Of a DNA stretch of 64,000 nt, positions 16,880 through 25,560 are shown piece after piece. This stretch comes from Zobellia barbeyronii (GTDB taxonomy: Bacteria; Bacteroidota; Bacteroidia; Flavobacteriales; Flavobacteriaceae). The stretch's first letter is position 1. Each line of letters starts with the position of its first letter. The notes under the pieces were generated by a model, which was not told where the DNA came from, searched no databases, and worked only from the letters and a program-made list of their open reading frames with translations. Position numbers and translations under genes: made by a program. The stretch covers positions 496,001 through 560,000 of the forward strand of contig NZ_JACATN010000003.1 in assembly GCF_018603515.1 (NCBI RefSeq), given 5' to 3'.

Positions 16880-17248
16880 ATGAAATCGGTTAAACAGCTA
16901 TTTGGTTTATTCATGCTCACAGCAATTTATTGCTGCGCCATTGGCATGGGCCTAAATCCCGACCGAACCATTACGGCAGAAAATAGTAGTAATCATTCTC
17001 AAAAAGAATCGGTTTCTGCGGTTAATGCCAAGCTCTATTGTCATACTTCAGAGTCTGAAACTATAATAGACGCCCCGTCTAACAGCACGCCAAATCCTCT
17101 TGAAGGCTCATACAAACTTTGGGGAACACAAAAAATTAGCGACCGTGTTTTTGAAAGTACGCTAGCGCAATACACTCGTTTTTCGCAGAATCTCCTTATT
17201 TCTAAGCGAAAGGCAGATATTATATTCCCTTTTCATTACTTCTGGTAA
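16880..17248 (+). CDS. Small exported protein of unknown function
   Basis: A 122-residue protein with an N-terminal hydrophobic segment (about 5-24, LFGLFMLTAIYCCAIGMGL) that is a signal peptide or single membrane anchor. The mature part is polar and Ser/Asn/Thr-rich, with one further cysteine (LYCHTSES), and ends in the aromatic tail FPFHYFW. I recall similar small flavobacterial proteins ending in HYFW, but none with a known role. ATG 16880 is preferred to a GTG six bases earlier, which lies in the promoter box. A weak stem (GCCAAA/TTTGGC, 17271-17289) follows. No function is assigned. Confidence 0.6.
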   Translation: MKSVKQLFGLFMLTAIYCCAIGMGLNPDRTITAENSSNHSQKESVSAVNAKLYCHTSESETIIDAPSNSTPNPLEGSYKLWGTQKISDRVFESTLAQYTRFSQNLLISKRKADIIFPFHYFW

Positions 17249-17350
17249 ATCCTTTTTTTAAGTAAACGACGCCAAATTTCTTGTTTGGCACTTTAAACAT
17301 TGGGCTTGCACTACGTATTGCCCCATTTACCAATTTTAAAACTTAGAAAA

Positions 17351-17836
17351 ATGAATTTAGATTTCGGCACAACTCTTATTGGGGCCATATCAGCAGTTAT
17401 ATGTGTAACTCCTTTTGTTTTAGTTACCAGAAGTGTAAAGAAAAAAGAAAAAGAAATGCTCCGTTCGTTGACTGATTTTGCAGATCGAGACAATTGCAAA
17501 ATAAATGAACATGAATACGTGGGCGATTTTATAATAGGAATGGACACCAATAAAAAGGTTGTCTTTTTCTATAAAGAAGAAAGGAATGAAATAGAAAAAC
17601 TATCCGTTGATTTGAAAGATGTGAAAAGTTGCAAGGCATCCAAAATAGGAAAGTCCGTTCGTAACAATGGAAAAGTAGAACAGACCATAGAACGTATTGA
17701 ATTGGTTTTCACTACCAAACCAGCCGCAGGTCGTGATGTTGTTTTTGAGCTTTTTAATACTCAAAATAACTTACAACTAAACGGAGAATTGCAAACAGCC
17801 GAAAAATGGGCTAAAATGGTCAACGACATCGTTTAA
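17351..17836 (+). CDS. Membrane-anchored protein of unknown function
   Basis: A 161-residue protein with one N-terminal membrane helix (about 8-27, LIGAISAVICVTPFVLVT) followed by a basic stop-transfer KKKEK and a soluble domain with repeated beta-strand patterns (YVGDFIIGMD, KKVVFFYKEE, IERIELVF) that resembles a PH-like small beta barrel. The end, AEKWAKMVNDIV, is a helix, again as in PH-like domains. ATG 17351 is chosen over an in-frame TTG at 17300. It has its own transcription unit ended by a strong terminator. I do not recognise the family. Confidence 0.7.
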   Translation: MNLDFGTTLIGAISAVICVTPFVLVTRSVKKKEKEMLRSLTDFADRDNCKINEHEYVGDFIIGMDTNKKVVFFYKEERNEIEKLSVDLKDVKSCKASKIGKSVRNNGKVEQTIERIELVFTTKPAAGRDVVFELFNTQNNLQLNGELQTAEKWAKMVNDIV

Positions 17837-17857
17837 TTTATAATTATGACGAAATAT

Positions 17858-17889
17858 AAAAAGCCCCACAGCATGCTGTGGGGCTTTTT
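17858..17889. terminator. Bidirectional terminator between convergent genes
   Basis: A perfect 32-bp palindrome (AAAAAGCCCCACAGCA and its complement) with A and T runs at both ends. It serves the plus-strand gene ending at 17836 and the minus-strand lactonase gene ending at 17911. Confidence 0.9.
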
Positions 17890-17910
17890 GTTTCTTTAAA
17901 AAAATAATAT

Positions 17911-18909
17911 TTATTTGAGCGAAACGCTCAATACATAATCATCAGCAGTCAGGTAAAGGATTTTCTCATCTTTCCCAAAAACACAATTAGCGGTCTTTTC
18001 ACCAGTGTGTATTCTGGCTATAGCCTTACCTGATTCATTAAAAAGCCAAACACCCCCAGGACCTGTAGCAAATAAATAGCCTTTACTATGCATTTTCATA
18101 CCGTCTGGCAAGCCTTGCTGTCCTTCTTGTCCTACCAGCTCGGTTACATCATAAAATAGCTTTTTATTACCGACCTTACCTGGTGCAAAAATATCATATT
18201 GGTACCAAACGGCATGTTCCGGATTAGATACGGACACATAAAGTTTAGAGCCATCATTATTCACTGCAATGCCATTAGGTCTAGACAACTTGTCCACCAA
18301 AACAATATCACCGGTAGCTTGCAAACAGTAAACTCCTTGGTAATCCAGTTCTTTTTGCTCGTCGTCCATTTGTTTTGGTAGCCCATATGGTGGATCTGTA
18401 AAATATAGGTTCCCCTCGGCATCAAATACTCCGTCGTTGGGACTATTAAAACGTTTCTCCTCAAAAGAGTCCGCTAATGCTTCATACTCCGCTTTTGGGG
18501 CATTCAATGTACTTTTCATTTTAGCCACCCGTCTTTCACCATGCTGCATCAAAACCAGTTCTCCATTAGGACTTAAGAGCAATCCATTAGAACCCGGTTC
18601 TGCTCCATAATCACTTTCACCTAAATAGCCAGAAGGTTTTAAGTACTCACTAGTTTTTCCTGAAGCATCAATTTTAAAGACTGTATTGTTGGGTATGTCC
18701 GAAAATAGGAGATAATCACCATCGGCAATCCATAACGGACCTTCCGTCCAAGTAAATCCGCTTCCTATTACTTTTATTTCGGCATTAACATCAATGACCT
18801 GTAAAGCTTCGTCTTCAAAAATTTCAACTGAAAAAGCCTGTTTCTGATTTTGAGAAACGATTGTAAGATGAAGACTAAATGCACAAACGAACACAAAAAT
18901 TCTATTCAT
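17911..18909 (-). CDS. SMP-30/gluconolactonase family lactonase, exported
   Basis: A 332-residue beta-propeller lactonase with a signal peptide (about 1-19, ending TIVSQ), so it is periplasmic. Family motifs are GFTWTEGPLWI (the metal-binding glutamate), LLFSDIPNNTVFKID, a PGSNGLLLSPNG strand, FNSPNDGVFDAEGNLYFTDPPYG and LSRPNGIAVNNDGS, which supply the Asn and Asp ligands of the central divalent cation. It would open a sugar-acid lactone. It is the third gene of a minus-strand cluster after galactonate dehydratase and a GntP permease, so galactono- or a related aldonolactone is the likely substrate. I use the ATG at 18909; an in-frame upstream start would overlap gntP and disrupt the signal peptide. 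Confidence 0.87.
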   Translation of the reverse strand: MNRIFVFVCAFSLHLTIVSQNQKQAFSVEIFEDEALQVIDVNAEIKVIGSGFTWTEGPLWIADGDYLLFSDIPNNTVFKIDASGKTSEYLKPSGYLGESDYGAEPGSNGLLLSPNGELVLMQHGERRVAKMKSTLNAPKAEYEALADSFEEKRFNSPNDGVFDAEGNLYFTDPPYGLPKQMDDEQKELDYQGVYCLQATGDIVLVDKLSRPNGIAVNNDGSKLYVSVSNPEHAVWYQYDIFAPGKVGNKKLFYDVTELVGQEGQQGLPDGMKMHSKGYLFATGPGGVWLFNESGKAIARIHTGEKTANCVFGKDEKILYLTADDYVLSVSLK

Positions 18910-18944
18910 AATTAATTCTTTAAAAATGGAATATCGATTTAATA

Positions 18945-20267
18945 TCAACTTATAATTTTTGAAATACAGAATATTACCGCAATCGCCGAAGTACCCAAAA
19001 TAAAAGTGCCAACAGTATGTATCTGGTTTCCTTGTTTAACATCCATACCCGTTAACTGCGTGAGTACCCAAAAGAAACTATCATTGGCATGCGAGACTAC
19101 GGTTGAACCTGCTCCAATAGCCAAAACAGTCATAGTTCTCATAAAGGTTTCATCCAACCCAAGGGCGGGCATCATGGGAGCTACAATGGAGGCCGTAGTT
19201 ATTAAAGCTACCGTAGAAGAACCTTGTGTGGTCTTTAAACAAGCTGCCAGTAAAAATGGAAAAAATAGACCTATAGTCATATCCGAAAAGCTCTCGGTAA
19301 TCATTTCAGCAAACCCTGAATTTTGAAGCATGGCCCCAAATATGCCACCTGCACCGGTAATCAATATAATAGGAGCTGCAATTCGTAATGCATCTCCCAA
19401 CCAACCTGTTGCCGAATATACGCGCTGATCCAACTTTTCGGGAAGAAGTAAAGAAAGTATTACTCCAATTAAAAGCGCAATAACCGGCGTACCCAAAAAA
19501 GTTATAACAGGATAGATAACCATCCCTGTCATATCTAGTTCAGGATAATCAAAAACAGATTTTAAAACAATCAGAATTATAGGTACGATGATGCACAGTA
19601 AGGAAAGTGATAATTTTGGTCTGTGAACCACATCCGGAGCAGCTTCCATCCGAATAGGAATATTCACTTTAGAAGCTATTTTGGTTGCGAAAAAGTAGCA
19701 ACTTACCAATGACAATGAGCTAACAATCAATCCCCATAAAATTACACTACCCAATTCTGCATTCAAAATTCCCGCTGCGGCAATGGGTCCTGGTGTTGGC
19801 GGCACCATTACATGGGTTGCCATTAGCCCTAATGCCAATGCGGCGGTGGTACCTGCAAAAGAAACCTTCGCTTTTTCAGAAAGTGCCTTGTTCAAAGAAC
19901 TCATAATAATAAAAGCACTGTCTGCAAAAACGGGAATCGAAAGAAGATACCCCGTTAACATCATGGCTAAATGAATAGATTTCTCACCAATTAGCTGAAC
20001 CATACGGGTAGCAATAACCATTGCGCCACCAGATTTTTCTAAAATTGTACCGATTGCCACACCAAAAAAAATGATGAGACCAATCTTACCCATTATACTA
20101 CCAAAGCCATTATTGACAGAATCAATAATGGCTTCAGCGCTCATTCCCGTTATGAATCCATAGCCAATAGCAGCTAGTAACAACACAAAAAATGGATGAA
20201 TTTTCCAGCGAACAATCCCCAAAACAATAAAAGCAAGGGCACAGATTAAAGCTACTACATAGAGCAT
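18945..20267 (-). CDS. gntP: GntP-family gluconate/aldonate permease
   Basis: A 440-residue inner-membrane H+ symporter of the GntP family with about twelve helices. Visible family features are IIFFGVAIGTILEKSGGA, HVMVPPTPGPIAAAG, ILITGAGGIFGAMLQNSG, TTQGSSTVALITTASI and SHANDSFFWVLTQLTGM, which form the conserved ligand region. It imports gluconate or a similar aldonate. It lies between dgoD and the lactonase, so galactonate is the likely cargo. The gap to dgoD is 68 bases, and the lactonase ATG comes 35 bases after its stop. Family certain, substrate inferred. Confidence 0.9.
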   Translation of the reverse strand: MLYVVALICALAFIVLGIVRWKIHPFFVLLLAAIGYGFITGMSAEAIIDSVNNGFGSIMGKIGLIIFFGVAIGTILEKSGGAMVIATRMVQLIGEKSIHLAMMLTGYLLSIPVFADSAFIIMSSLNKALSEKAKVSFAGTTAALALGLMATHVMVPPTPGPIAAAGILNAELGSVILWGLIVSSLSLVSCYFFATKIASKVNIPIRMEAAPDVVHRPKLSLSLLCIIVPIILIVLKSVFDYPELDMTGMVIYPVITFLGTPVIALLIGVILSLLLPEKLDQRVYSATGWLGDALRIAAPIILITGAGGIFGAMLQNSGFAEMITESFSDMTIGLFFPFLLAACLKTTQGSSTVALITTASIVAPMMPALGLDETFMRTMTVLAIGAGSTVVSHANDSFFWVLTQLTGMDVKQGNQIHTVGTFILGTSAIAVIFCISKIIS

Positions 20268-20335
20268 ATTGGTTGATTTAGGTTATCCGAATTTAATAAC
20301 TAAATCATTCAAAACCTGTATTTTAAATCTGTTTT

Positions 20336-21493
20336 TTACCACTCGGCAAAACTACCGTCTTCATTTCTCCATACAGGATTTGACCAGTTATGGCCAATTT
20401 TCTGACCTTCTCTTAGTTTTTCTTCATTCATATCTACACCTAGACCTGGCTTTTTAAGAAGCTCTATGTAACCGTCTTTTACATCAAAAATTTCAGGGTT
20501 ATCCATGTAATCTAACAAGTCAAAACCTTTATTGTAATGTATACCCAAGCTACTTTCTTGGATTACGGCATTAATAGAATTAAAATCTACATGTAAGCAT
20601 GAAGCAAGAGCAACAGGGCCCAGCGGGCAATGAGGAGCCAAAGCAACATCATAAGCTTCTGCCATAGCAGCAATTCTACGTACTTCAGAAATACCGCCAG
20701 CGTGACTTAAATCTGGTTGGATGATATCTACCGTACCCCTGTGTAGAAGTTCTTTAAAATCCCAACGGGAAAACATACGCTCTCCTGTTGCAATAGGAAT
20801 ACTAGTATATGGATAAATATGATCAAAAGCTTCTTTATTCTCGCTCAGCACCGGTTCTTCAATAAACATGGGGTTGTAAGGTGCCAATTCGTCAATTAAA
20901 CGCTTGACCATACCTTTGTGTATTCTTCCATGAAAATCCAGACCAATGTCTAATGTATCTCCAAATTCCTCTCGAAGCAATCTGATATTATCTGCAACGG
21001 TTCTAATTTTCTGTAAAGAATCTATCCAAGCAAAAGCACCTGTAGCATTCATTTTTACAGCCTTGTAACCCTGTTCTACTTTTTCGCGAGCTTGCTCAAG
21101 AACAACTTCTGGGTGATCACCACCAATCCAACAATACATTTTCATTTTCTTACGTACAGCTCCTCCCAAAAGGTCATAAACAGGTACACCAAGGTGTTTC
21201 CCTTTAATATCCCAAAGTGCTTGATCTATACCTGAAATAGCACTCATAAGAATAGGACCTCCACGGTAAAAACCTCCTCCGTAGAGTGTTTGCCAAATAT
21301 CCTCAATATCACTAGCCGAACGACCAATTAGGTATTGTGATAGTTCTTGAACACAGGCTTCTACTGTAGCAGCTTTGCCTTCAACAACAGGTTCACCCCA
21401 ACCTATGATGCCACTTTTTGTGGTTATTTTGAGAAAAAGCCAACGTGGTGGCACTTTAAAAAGTTCTATTTTTTCAATTCGCAAGTCATCCAT
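20336..21493 (-). CDS. dgoD: D-galactonate dehydratase-like enolase-superfamily enzyme
   Basis: A 385-residue enzyme of the mandelate racemase group that dehydrates D-galactonate to 2-keto-3-deoxygalactonate. The metal ligands and acid/base residues are all present: D186 and H188 in LDFHGRIH, E212 in FIEEPV, E238 in ATGERMF, H288 in APHCPLGP and E313 in QESS. DFHGR is characteristic of the galactonate dehydratase subgroup. It leads a minus-strand cluster with a GntP permease and lactonase. The kinase and aldolase that would finish the DeLey-Doudoroff route are not nearby. A different aldonate substrate is possible. The 220 bases upstream hold the rimO terminator and no obvious promoter. Confidence 0.88.
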   Translation of the reverse strand: MDDLRIEKIELFKVPPRWLFLKITTKSGIIGWGEPVVEGKAATVEACVQELSQYLIGRSASDIEDIWQTLYGGGFYRGGPILMSAISGIDQALWDIKGKHLGVPVYDLLGGAVRKKMKMYCWIGGDHPEVVLEQAREKVEQGYKAVKMNATGAFAWIDSLQKIRTVADNIRLLREEFGDTLDIGLDFHGRIHKGMVKRLIDELAPYNPMFIEEPVLSENKEAFDHIYPYTSIPIATGERMFSRWDFKELLHRGTVDIIQPDLSHAGGISEVRRIAAMAEAYDVALAPHCPLGPVALASCLHVDFNSINAVIQESSLGIHYNKGFDLLDYMDNPEIFDVKDGYIELLKKPGLGVDMNEEKLREGQKIGHNWSNPVWRNEDGSFAEW

Positions 21494-21647
21494 ACTAGTC
21501 TACTAAAGTTCTTAAGGTTGATTGATTAAATTCAATTGACAGGCTATACTATCAAAAATTGATTTCCCTAAAGTAGTGAATAATTTTGAAGTGTAATTAA
21601 TACGTTTAAAATAACACCTAAGAAATAGTAACTTCTTAACACAAAAA

Positions 21648-21675
21648 AAAACCTATCCAATAGTGGACAGGTTTT
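21648..21675 (-). terminator. Terminator after rimO
   Basis: An 11-bp stem with one mismatch (AAAACCTATCC / GGACAGGTTTT), a 6-base loop, and a run of nine T residues on the minus strand. It is 38 bases downstream of the rimO stop. Confidence 0.8.
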
Positions 21676-21712
21676 AAATTTTCATGAAATAATCCTAAAA
21701 GGATTTATTCAA

Positions 21713-23014
21713 CTATGCAGGCTCGCCGTATAAATCAAAATCAGCAGCTTCTGTAATCTTTATATTTACGAATTCACCTTGTTTCAAATAGAACTTAGTA
21801 GCATCTATCAAAACTTCGTTATCAACATCCGGAGAATCAAATTCCGTACGTCCAACAAAATGATTTCCTTCTTTACGGTCTATGATACAACGAAAAGTCT
21901 CTCCTATTTTATTTTGGTTCAACTCCCATGAAATCTGAGATTGTAACTCCATTATCTCATTAGCCCTTTCCTGCTTAACATCTTCAGGAACATCATCTTC
22001 CAATGAATAGGCATGTGTATTCTCTTCATGACTATACGTAAAACAACCTAAGCGCTCAAAACGCATCTCGGCTACCCAACTTTTTAAAGTCTGGAAATCT
22101 TCTTCCGTTTCTCCTGGATAACCAACTATCAATGTAGTACGAATAGTCATTTCAGGAACCGCAGCTCTAAACTCTTTCAACAATTTTGTTGTTTTAGCCT
22201 GTGTAGTACCGCGACGCATACTTTTTAATATGGAATCTGAAATATGTTGTAATGGAATATCTAAGTAATTACAGATTTTAGGTTCTTGCTTCATAACATC
22301 AAGCACATCCAAAGGAAAACCCGTTGGAAAAGCATAATGCAACCTAATCCATTCAATACCTTCTACCTTTACCAAAGCTTGTAACAGTTCGGCTAAGTTT
22401 CTTTTTTTATAAATATCAAGACCGTAATACGTCAAATCCTGAGCAATAAGAATAAGTTCTTTTACCCCTTTTGCCGCTAATTTTTCAGACTCAGTAACTA
22501 AATCTTCAATGGGCGTGCTACGGTGCTTACCCCTCATAATAGGAATAGCACAGAATGAACAAGGTCTATCGCAACCTTCTGCAATCTTTAAATAGGCATA
22601 ATTTTTTGGCGTGGTCGTTAAACGCTCACCAATTAGTTCATGCTTATAATCTGCACCAAGAGCCTTCAATAAATTAGGCAGTTCACTGGTACCGAAATAT
22701 TCGTCTACATTCGGGATTTCTTTTTGTAAATCTGGCTTGTATCGTTCACTAAGACATCCGGTTACAAATACCTTATCTACTAGACCTGCCTCTTTTTTCT
22801 GAACGTATTCTAAAATAGTATTGACACTTTCTTCTTTTGCATTCGCAATAAATCCGCAGGTATTGATTACCACAACATTACCCTCCTCTTCATGCACTAC
22901 CTCTTTGTCGTTGGCACGCAACTGCCCCATGAGTATTTCGGAATCATACACGTTTTTCGAGCATCCCAAAGTGACTACATTTATTTTATTCTGCTTCTGC
23001 GTTTTCGTTCTCAT
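21713..23014 (-). CDS. rimO: Ribosomal protein S12 methylthiotransferase RimO
   Basis: A radical-SAM enzyme that methylthiolates the conserved aspartate of ribosomal protein S12. Of 433 residues, the N-terminal MTTase domain carries cluster cysteines C18, C53 and C87, the radical-SAM domain has C148, C152 and C155 (CDRPCSFC), and a C-terminal TRAM domain follows (about 365-430). MTLGCSKN-type VTLGCSKN and GFPLDVLDVM fit RimO rather than the tRNA enzyme MiaB. A TTG start 30 bases further upstream is possible, but a -7 box at 23032-23039 sits between the two, so I use ATG 23014. It is a single gene with its own terminator. Confidence 0.92.
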   Translation of the reverse strand: MRTKTQKQNKINVVTLGCSKNVYDSEILMGQLRANDKEVVHEEEGNVVVINTCGFIANAKEESVNTILEYVQKKEAGLVDKVFVTGCLSERYKPDLQKEIPNVDEYFGTSELPNLLKALGADYKHELIGERLTTTPKNYAYLKIAEGCDRPCSFCAIPIMRGKHRSTPIEDLVTESEKLAAKGVKELILIAQDLTYYGLDIYKKRNLAELLQALVKVEGIEWIRLHYAFPTGFPLDVLDVMKQEPKICNYLDIPLQHISDSILKSMRRGTTQAKTTKLLKEFRAAVPEMTIRTTLIVGYPGETEEDFQTLKSWVAEMRFERLGCFTYSHEENTHAYSLEDDVPEDVKQERANEIMELQSQISWELNQNKIGETFRCIIDRKEGNHFVGRTEFDSPDVDNEVLIDATKFYLKQGEFVNIKITEAADFDLYGEPA

Positions 23015-23031
23015 AACTAGAAATTGAGCGC

Positions 23032-23039
23032 AAAAATAC
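23032..23039 (-). promoter_or_regulatory. Putative -7 box (TATTTTTG on the minus strand) for rimO
   Basis: CAAAAATA on the plus strand reads TATTTTTG on the minus strand, 18 bases before the rimO ATG. It fits TAnnTTTG. No clear TTG is seen at the expected distance. Confidence 0.4.
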
Positions 23040-23134
23040 AACAAGATGAACGAACAGCTTCCTTTTGGTACGATTTCTTGTTGAATTGCGTTAAACTTTC
23101 ATAACAAGTTGATGTCCAACAAGAAATCTAAGTC

Positions 23135-24229
23135 ATGAAATACATAACTTCAACTATCCTGAGTCTTATTTTAGTAGTTCTCACTAGCTGTTCCAAAGAC
23201 AAGGTAGAACCCAAAATAGAAACGGAAGTTCAAGAAATGTACTTTCCTGCAATAGCTGATACCGAATGGGAAACAATTACACCAGCCGAATTAAACTGGA
23301 ACGAGACCAAAATAGCAGCTTTGTACACCTATTTAAAAAATAACAAAACCAAGGGATTCATGGTTTTGGTGGATGGGCGCATTGTTATAGAAGAGTACTT
23401 TAATGGCCATAATGCAAATGCGCAATGGACTTGGTTTTCCGCAGCTAAAAGTTTAACCGCTACCATTGCCGGTATTGCCCAAGAGGAAGGTTTACTAAAT
23501 ATTGAAGATAAAACATCTGATTATCTTGGTATGAATTGGAGTTCGTTACCCACAGAGAAAGAAAACCTAATTACGGTACAACACCATCTAAGTATGACCA
23601 CTGGTCTCACGGATAATGTGGGAGATTATATCCCATGGGTATGCACCACACCAAATTGCTTGGACTATACAGCAGATGCCGGAAAACGCTGGGTCTACCA
23701 CCAAGGTGCTTTTATACTCCTTCAAGATATTCTTACCCAGACTACAGGTGTAGGCTTTCAAAGCTATGGAAAAACTAAACTTGAGGACCGAATAGGAATG
23801 CAAGGAAATTGGACAAAAGCATTAGGGTTAAACATTTATAACAGTAATACGCGTAGCATGGCTAGATTTGGACTACTCGCCCTAAACAAAGGTACTTGGG
23901 ATGACAACATTATTATTAGTGAAGATTACTTCAATGGAATGACTACTACTTCGCAAGAACTAAATAAAAGTTATGGTTATCTCTGGTGGCTTAATGGAAA
24001 ACAAAGTTATATGGGAACCACTTCTCAACAGATTGTTGATAGTAACCTCATACCTAACGCACCTTCTGATTTATTTGCTGCGTTAGGTGCAGATGACCAG
24101 AAAATCTATGTTGTACCTAGTATAGGTTTGGTAGTTGTTAGATCTGGTGAGACTGCCGGAGAAACACAATTAGGACTCTCTAGTTTTGACAACGAATTAT
24201 GGGTAAAACTGGATGCAATTATGAATTAA
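23135..24229 (+). CDS. Serine hydrolase, beta-lactamase class C family, lipoprotein
   Basis: A 364-residue lipoprotein with lipobox LTSC (C19) and a beta-lactamase/penicillin-binding-protein fold. The catalytic SxxK is S102-AA-K105 in WFSAAKSLTA. The second motif is probably Y-x-x in WVYHQGAF near residue 189, and the family features YGYLWWLNG and a late VVRSGE replace the KTG box. Such proteins are usually D-amino-acid peptidases or esterases and are rarely antibiotic-resistance enzymes; nothing here indicates beta-lactam resistance. It is a single gene, divergent from rimO and convergent with ftsY 6 bases on. Confidence 0.85.
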   Translation: MKYITSTILSLILVVLTSCSKDKVEPKIETEVQEMYFPAIADTEWETITPAELNWNETKIAALYTYLKNNKTKGFMVLVDGRIVIEEYFNGHNANAQWTWFSAAKSLTATIAGIAQEEGLLNIEDKTSDYLGMNWSSLPTEKENLITVQHHLSMTTGLTDNVGDYIPWVCTTPNCLDYTADAGKRWVYHQGAFILLQDILTQTTGVGFQSYGKTKLEDRIGMQGNWTKALGLNIYNSNTRSMARFGLLALNKGTWDDNIIISEDYFNGMTTTSQELNKSYGYLWWLNGKQSYMGTTSQQIVDSNLIPNAPSDLFAALGADDQKIYVVPSIGLVVVRSGETAGETQLGLSSFDNELWVKLDAIMN

Positions 24230-24235
24230 ATATAA

Positions 24236-25192
24236 TTACACATTAAAGAATGAGTCTACAAATTCATGCTTATTAAACACTTGTAGATCTTCAATGCCCT
24301 CACCTACTCCAATATACTTTACAGGAATTTGGAATTGATCAGATATACCAATAACAACTCCTCCTTTTGCTGTTCCGTCTAATTTTGTGACCGCCAAAGA
24401 AGTAACTTCTGTTGCCTTGGTAAATTCCTTGGCTTGCTCAAAAGCATTTTGACCTGTAGAACCGTCAAGCACCAACATAACTTCATGAGGCGTATTGTCT
24501 ACTACTTTTTGCATTACTCGTTTTACCTTGGTCAACTCGTTCATTAAGTTTACCTTGTTATGAAGACGACCTGCAGTATCTATAATAACAACATCTGCAT
24601 CTTGCTTAACTGCTGAACTTAACGTATCAAAAGCAACTGAAGCTGGGTCACTGCCCATACTTTGTTTTACAATTGGCACATCAACTCGGTCTGCCCAAAC
24701 TTGTAATTGATCTATGGCCGCAGCACGAAAAGTATCTGCTGCACCTAAAATTACTTTTAAACCTTGCTTTTTAAACTGATAGGCCAATTTACCAATGGTT
24801 GTAGTTTTACCAACACCATTAACACCAACTACCATAATTACGTAAGGCTTCTTATCTTTTGGTACTGAAAATTCGGTTTCACTGCCAACATTGGTTTCTG
24901 AAAGAAGGCCAGAAATTTCTTCCCTAAGAATTGTATTGAGCTCTTCCGTGCCCATATATTTATCCTTAGAAACACGCGCCTCTATACGCTCTATGATTTT
25001 TAAGGTTGTAGTTACACCAACATCCGAAGAAACAAGAACTTCCTCTAGATTATCTAATACATCATCATCTACTTTAGACTTACCCGCAACAGCTTTACTA
25101 AGCTTAGAGAGAAAAGATGTTTTAGTTTTCTCTAAGCCTTTATCAAGGCTTTCCTTTTTCTTTGAAGAAAATATATTCTTGAATAAACTCAT
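24236..25192 (-). CDS. ftsY: Signal recognition particle receptor FtsY
   Basis: The SRP receptor GTPase that docks ribosome-SRP complexes at the inner membrane. At 318 residues it is a short FtsY with an N-terminal helical N domain (about 1-105) and a G domain containing the P-loop GVNGVGKTTTIGK, the DTAGRLHNK switch, TKLDGTAKGG specificity motif and a C-terminal GVGEGIEDL closing motif. The acidic A domain of E. coli FtsY is absent, as is usual in Bacteroidota. A minus-strand TATCTTTG lies about 23 bases upstream, and a terminator at 25321-25351 separates it from the ribosomal protein genes. Confidence 0.95.
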   Translation of the reverse strand: MSLFKNIFSSKKKESLDKGLEKTKTSFLSKLSKAVAGKSKVDDDVLDNLEEVLVSSDVGVTTTLKIIERIEARVSKDKYMGTEELNTILREEISGLLSETNVGSETEFSVPKDKKPYVIMVVGVNGVGKTTTIGKLAYQFKKQGLKVILGAADTFRAAAIDQLQVWADRVDVPIVKQSMGSDPASVAFDTLSSAVKQDADVVIIDTAGRLHNKVNLMNELTKVKRVMQKVVDNTPHEVMLVLDGSTGQNAFEQAKEFTKATEVTSLAVTKLDGTAKGGVVIGISDQFQIPVKYIGVGEGIEDLQVFNKHEFVDSFFNV

Positions 25193-25214
25193 GTGTTCTT
25201 TGTATTAATAGTCT

Positions 25215-25222
25215 CAAAGATA
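25215..25222 (-). promoter_or_regulatory. Putative -7 box (TATCTTTG on the minus strand) for ftsY
   Basis: CAAAGATA on the plus strand is an exact TAnnTTTG match on the minus strand. It is 23 bases before the ftsY ATG and after the upstream operon's terminator. The -33 element is unclear. Confidence 0.5.
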
Positions 25223-25320
25223 ATAAAGTAAGGTGGAAGTTTTTACTTTAAATGATACTACAATTACTTGAAAGACAACTACTACTAATGAGTGCTTCCT
25301 TAACCTAGATGTTAATCAAC

Positions 25321-25351
25321 AAAAAAAGCCTCTTCTTAACGAAGAGGCTTT
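25321..25351 (-). terminator. Terminator after the rpmB-rpmG-DUF4295 operon
   Basis: A perfect 11-bp stem (AAAGCCTCTTC / GAAGAGGCTTT) with a 5-base loop, followed by a run of seven T residues on the minus strand. It starts 20 bases after the DUF4295 stop. Confidence 0.9.
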
Positions 25352-25370
25352 ATAATACTTTAAAAGTATC

Positions 25371-25523
25371 TTACTTTTTAGACAACCAATCGTTAACCGA
25401 TTCTGGGGTCATAACTGACTCAACAAAAGTATATGATCCACTTTTTGCTGATTTCACCATCTTGATGGCTTTTGTCAATCTTTTTGAACTTGTCTGTAAA
25501 CTTGCTACCGTCTTTTTTGCCAT
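25371..25523 (-). CDS. DUF4295 family small basic protein
   Basis: A 50-residue basic protein opening MAKKTVASLQTSSKRLTKAI and ending DWLSKK. This matches DUF4295, a tiny Bacteroidota protein encoded beside rpmG. Its lysine content (9 of 50) and its place right after L33 suggest a ribosome-associated role, but the function is unknown. It begins 37 bases after the rpmG stop, and a strong terminator follows. It is shorter than most gene-finding cutoffs and easy to miss. Confidence 0.9.
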   Translation of the reverse strand: MAKKTVASLQTSSKRLTKAIKMVKSAKSGSYTFVESVMTPESVNDWLSKK

Positions 25524-25560
25524 GACTAATATGCTTTTATGTTCTCGTTAAAACGAAAAC

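Noticed and set aside
17271-17289. GCCAAA...TTTGGC hairpin after the small exported protein gene
   Set aside because: The stem is 6 bp and not followed by T residues, so termination is not supported.
23135-24229. The serine hydrolase as an antibiotic-resistance beta-lactamase
   Set aside because: The SxxK is present but the sequence lacks class C enzyme hallmarks beyond the fold; the general hydrolase call is safer.
25400-25551. An 80-codon plus-strand frame across the DUF4295 region
   Set aside because: It runs antisense through the DUF4295 gene and the terminator; the minus-strand DUF4295 reading matches a known family.
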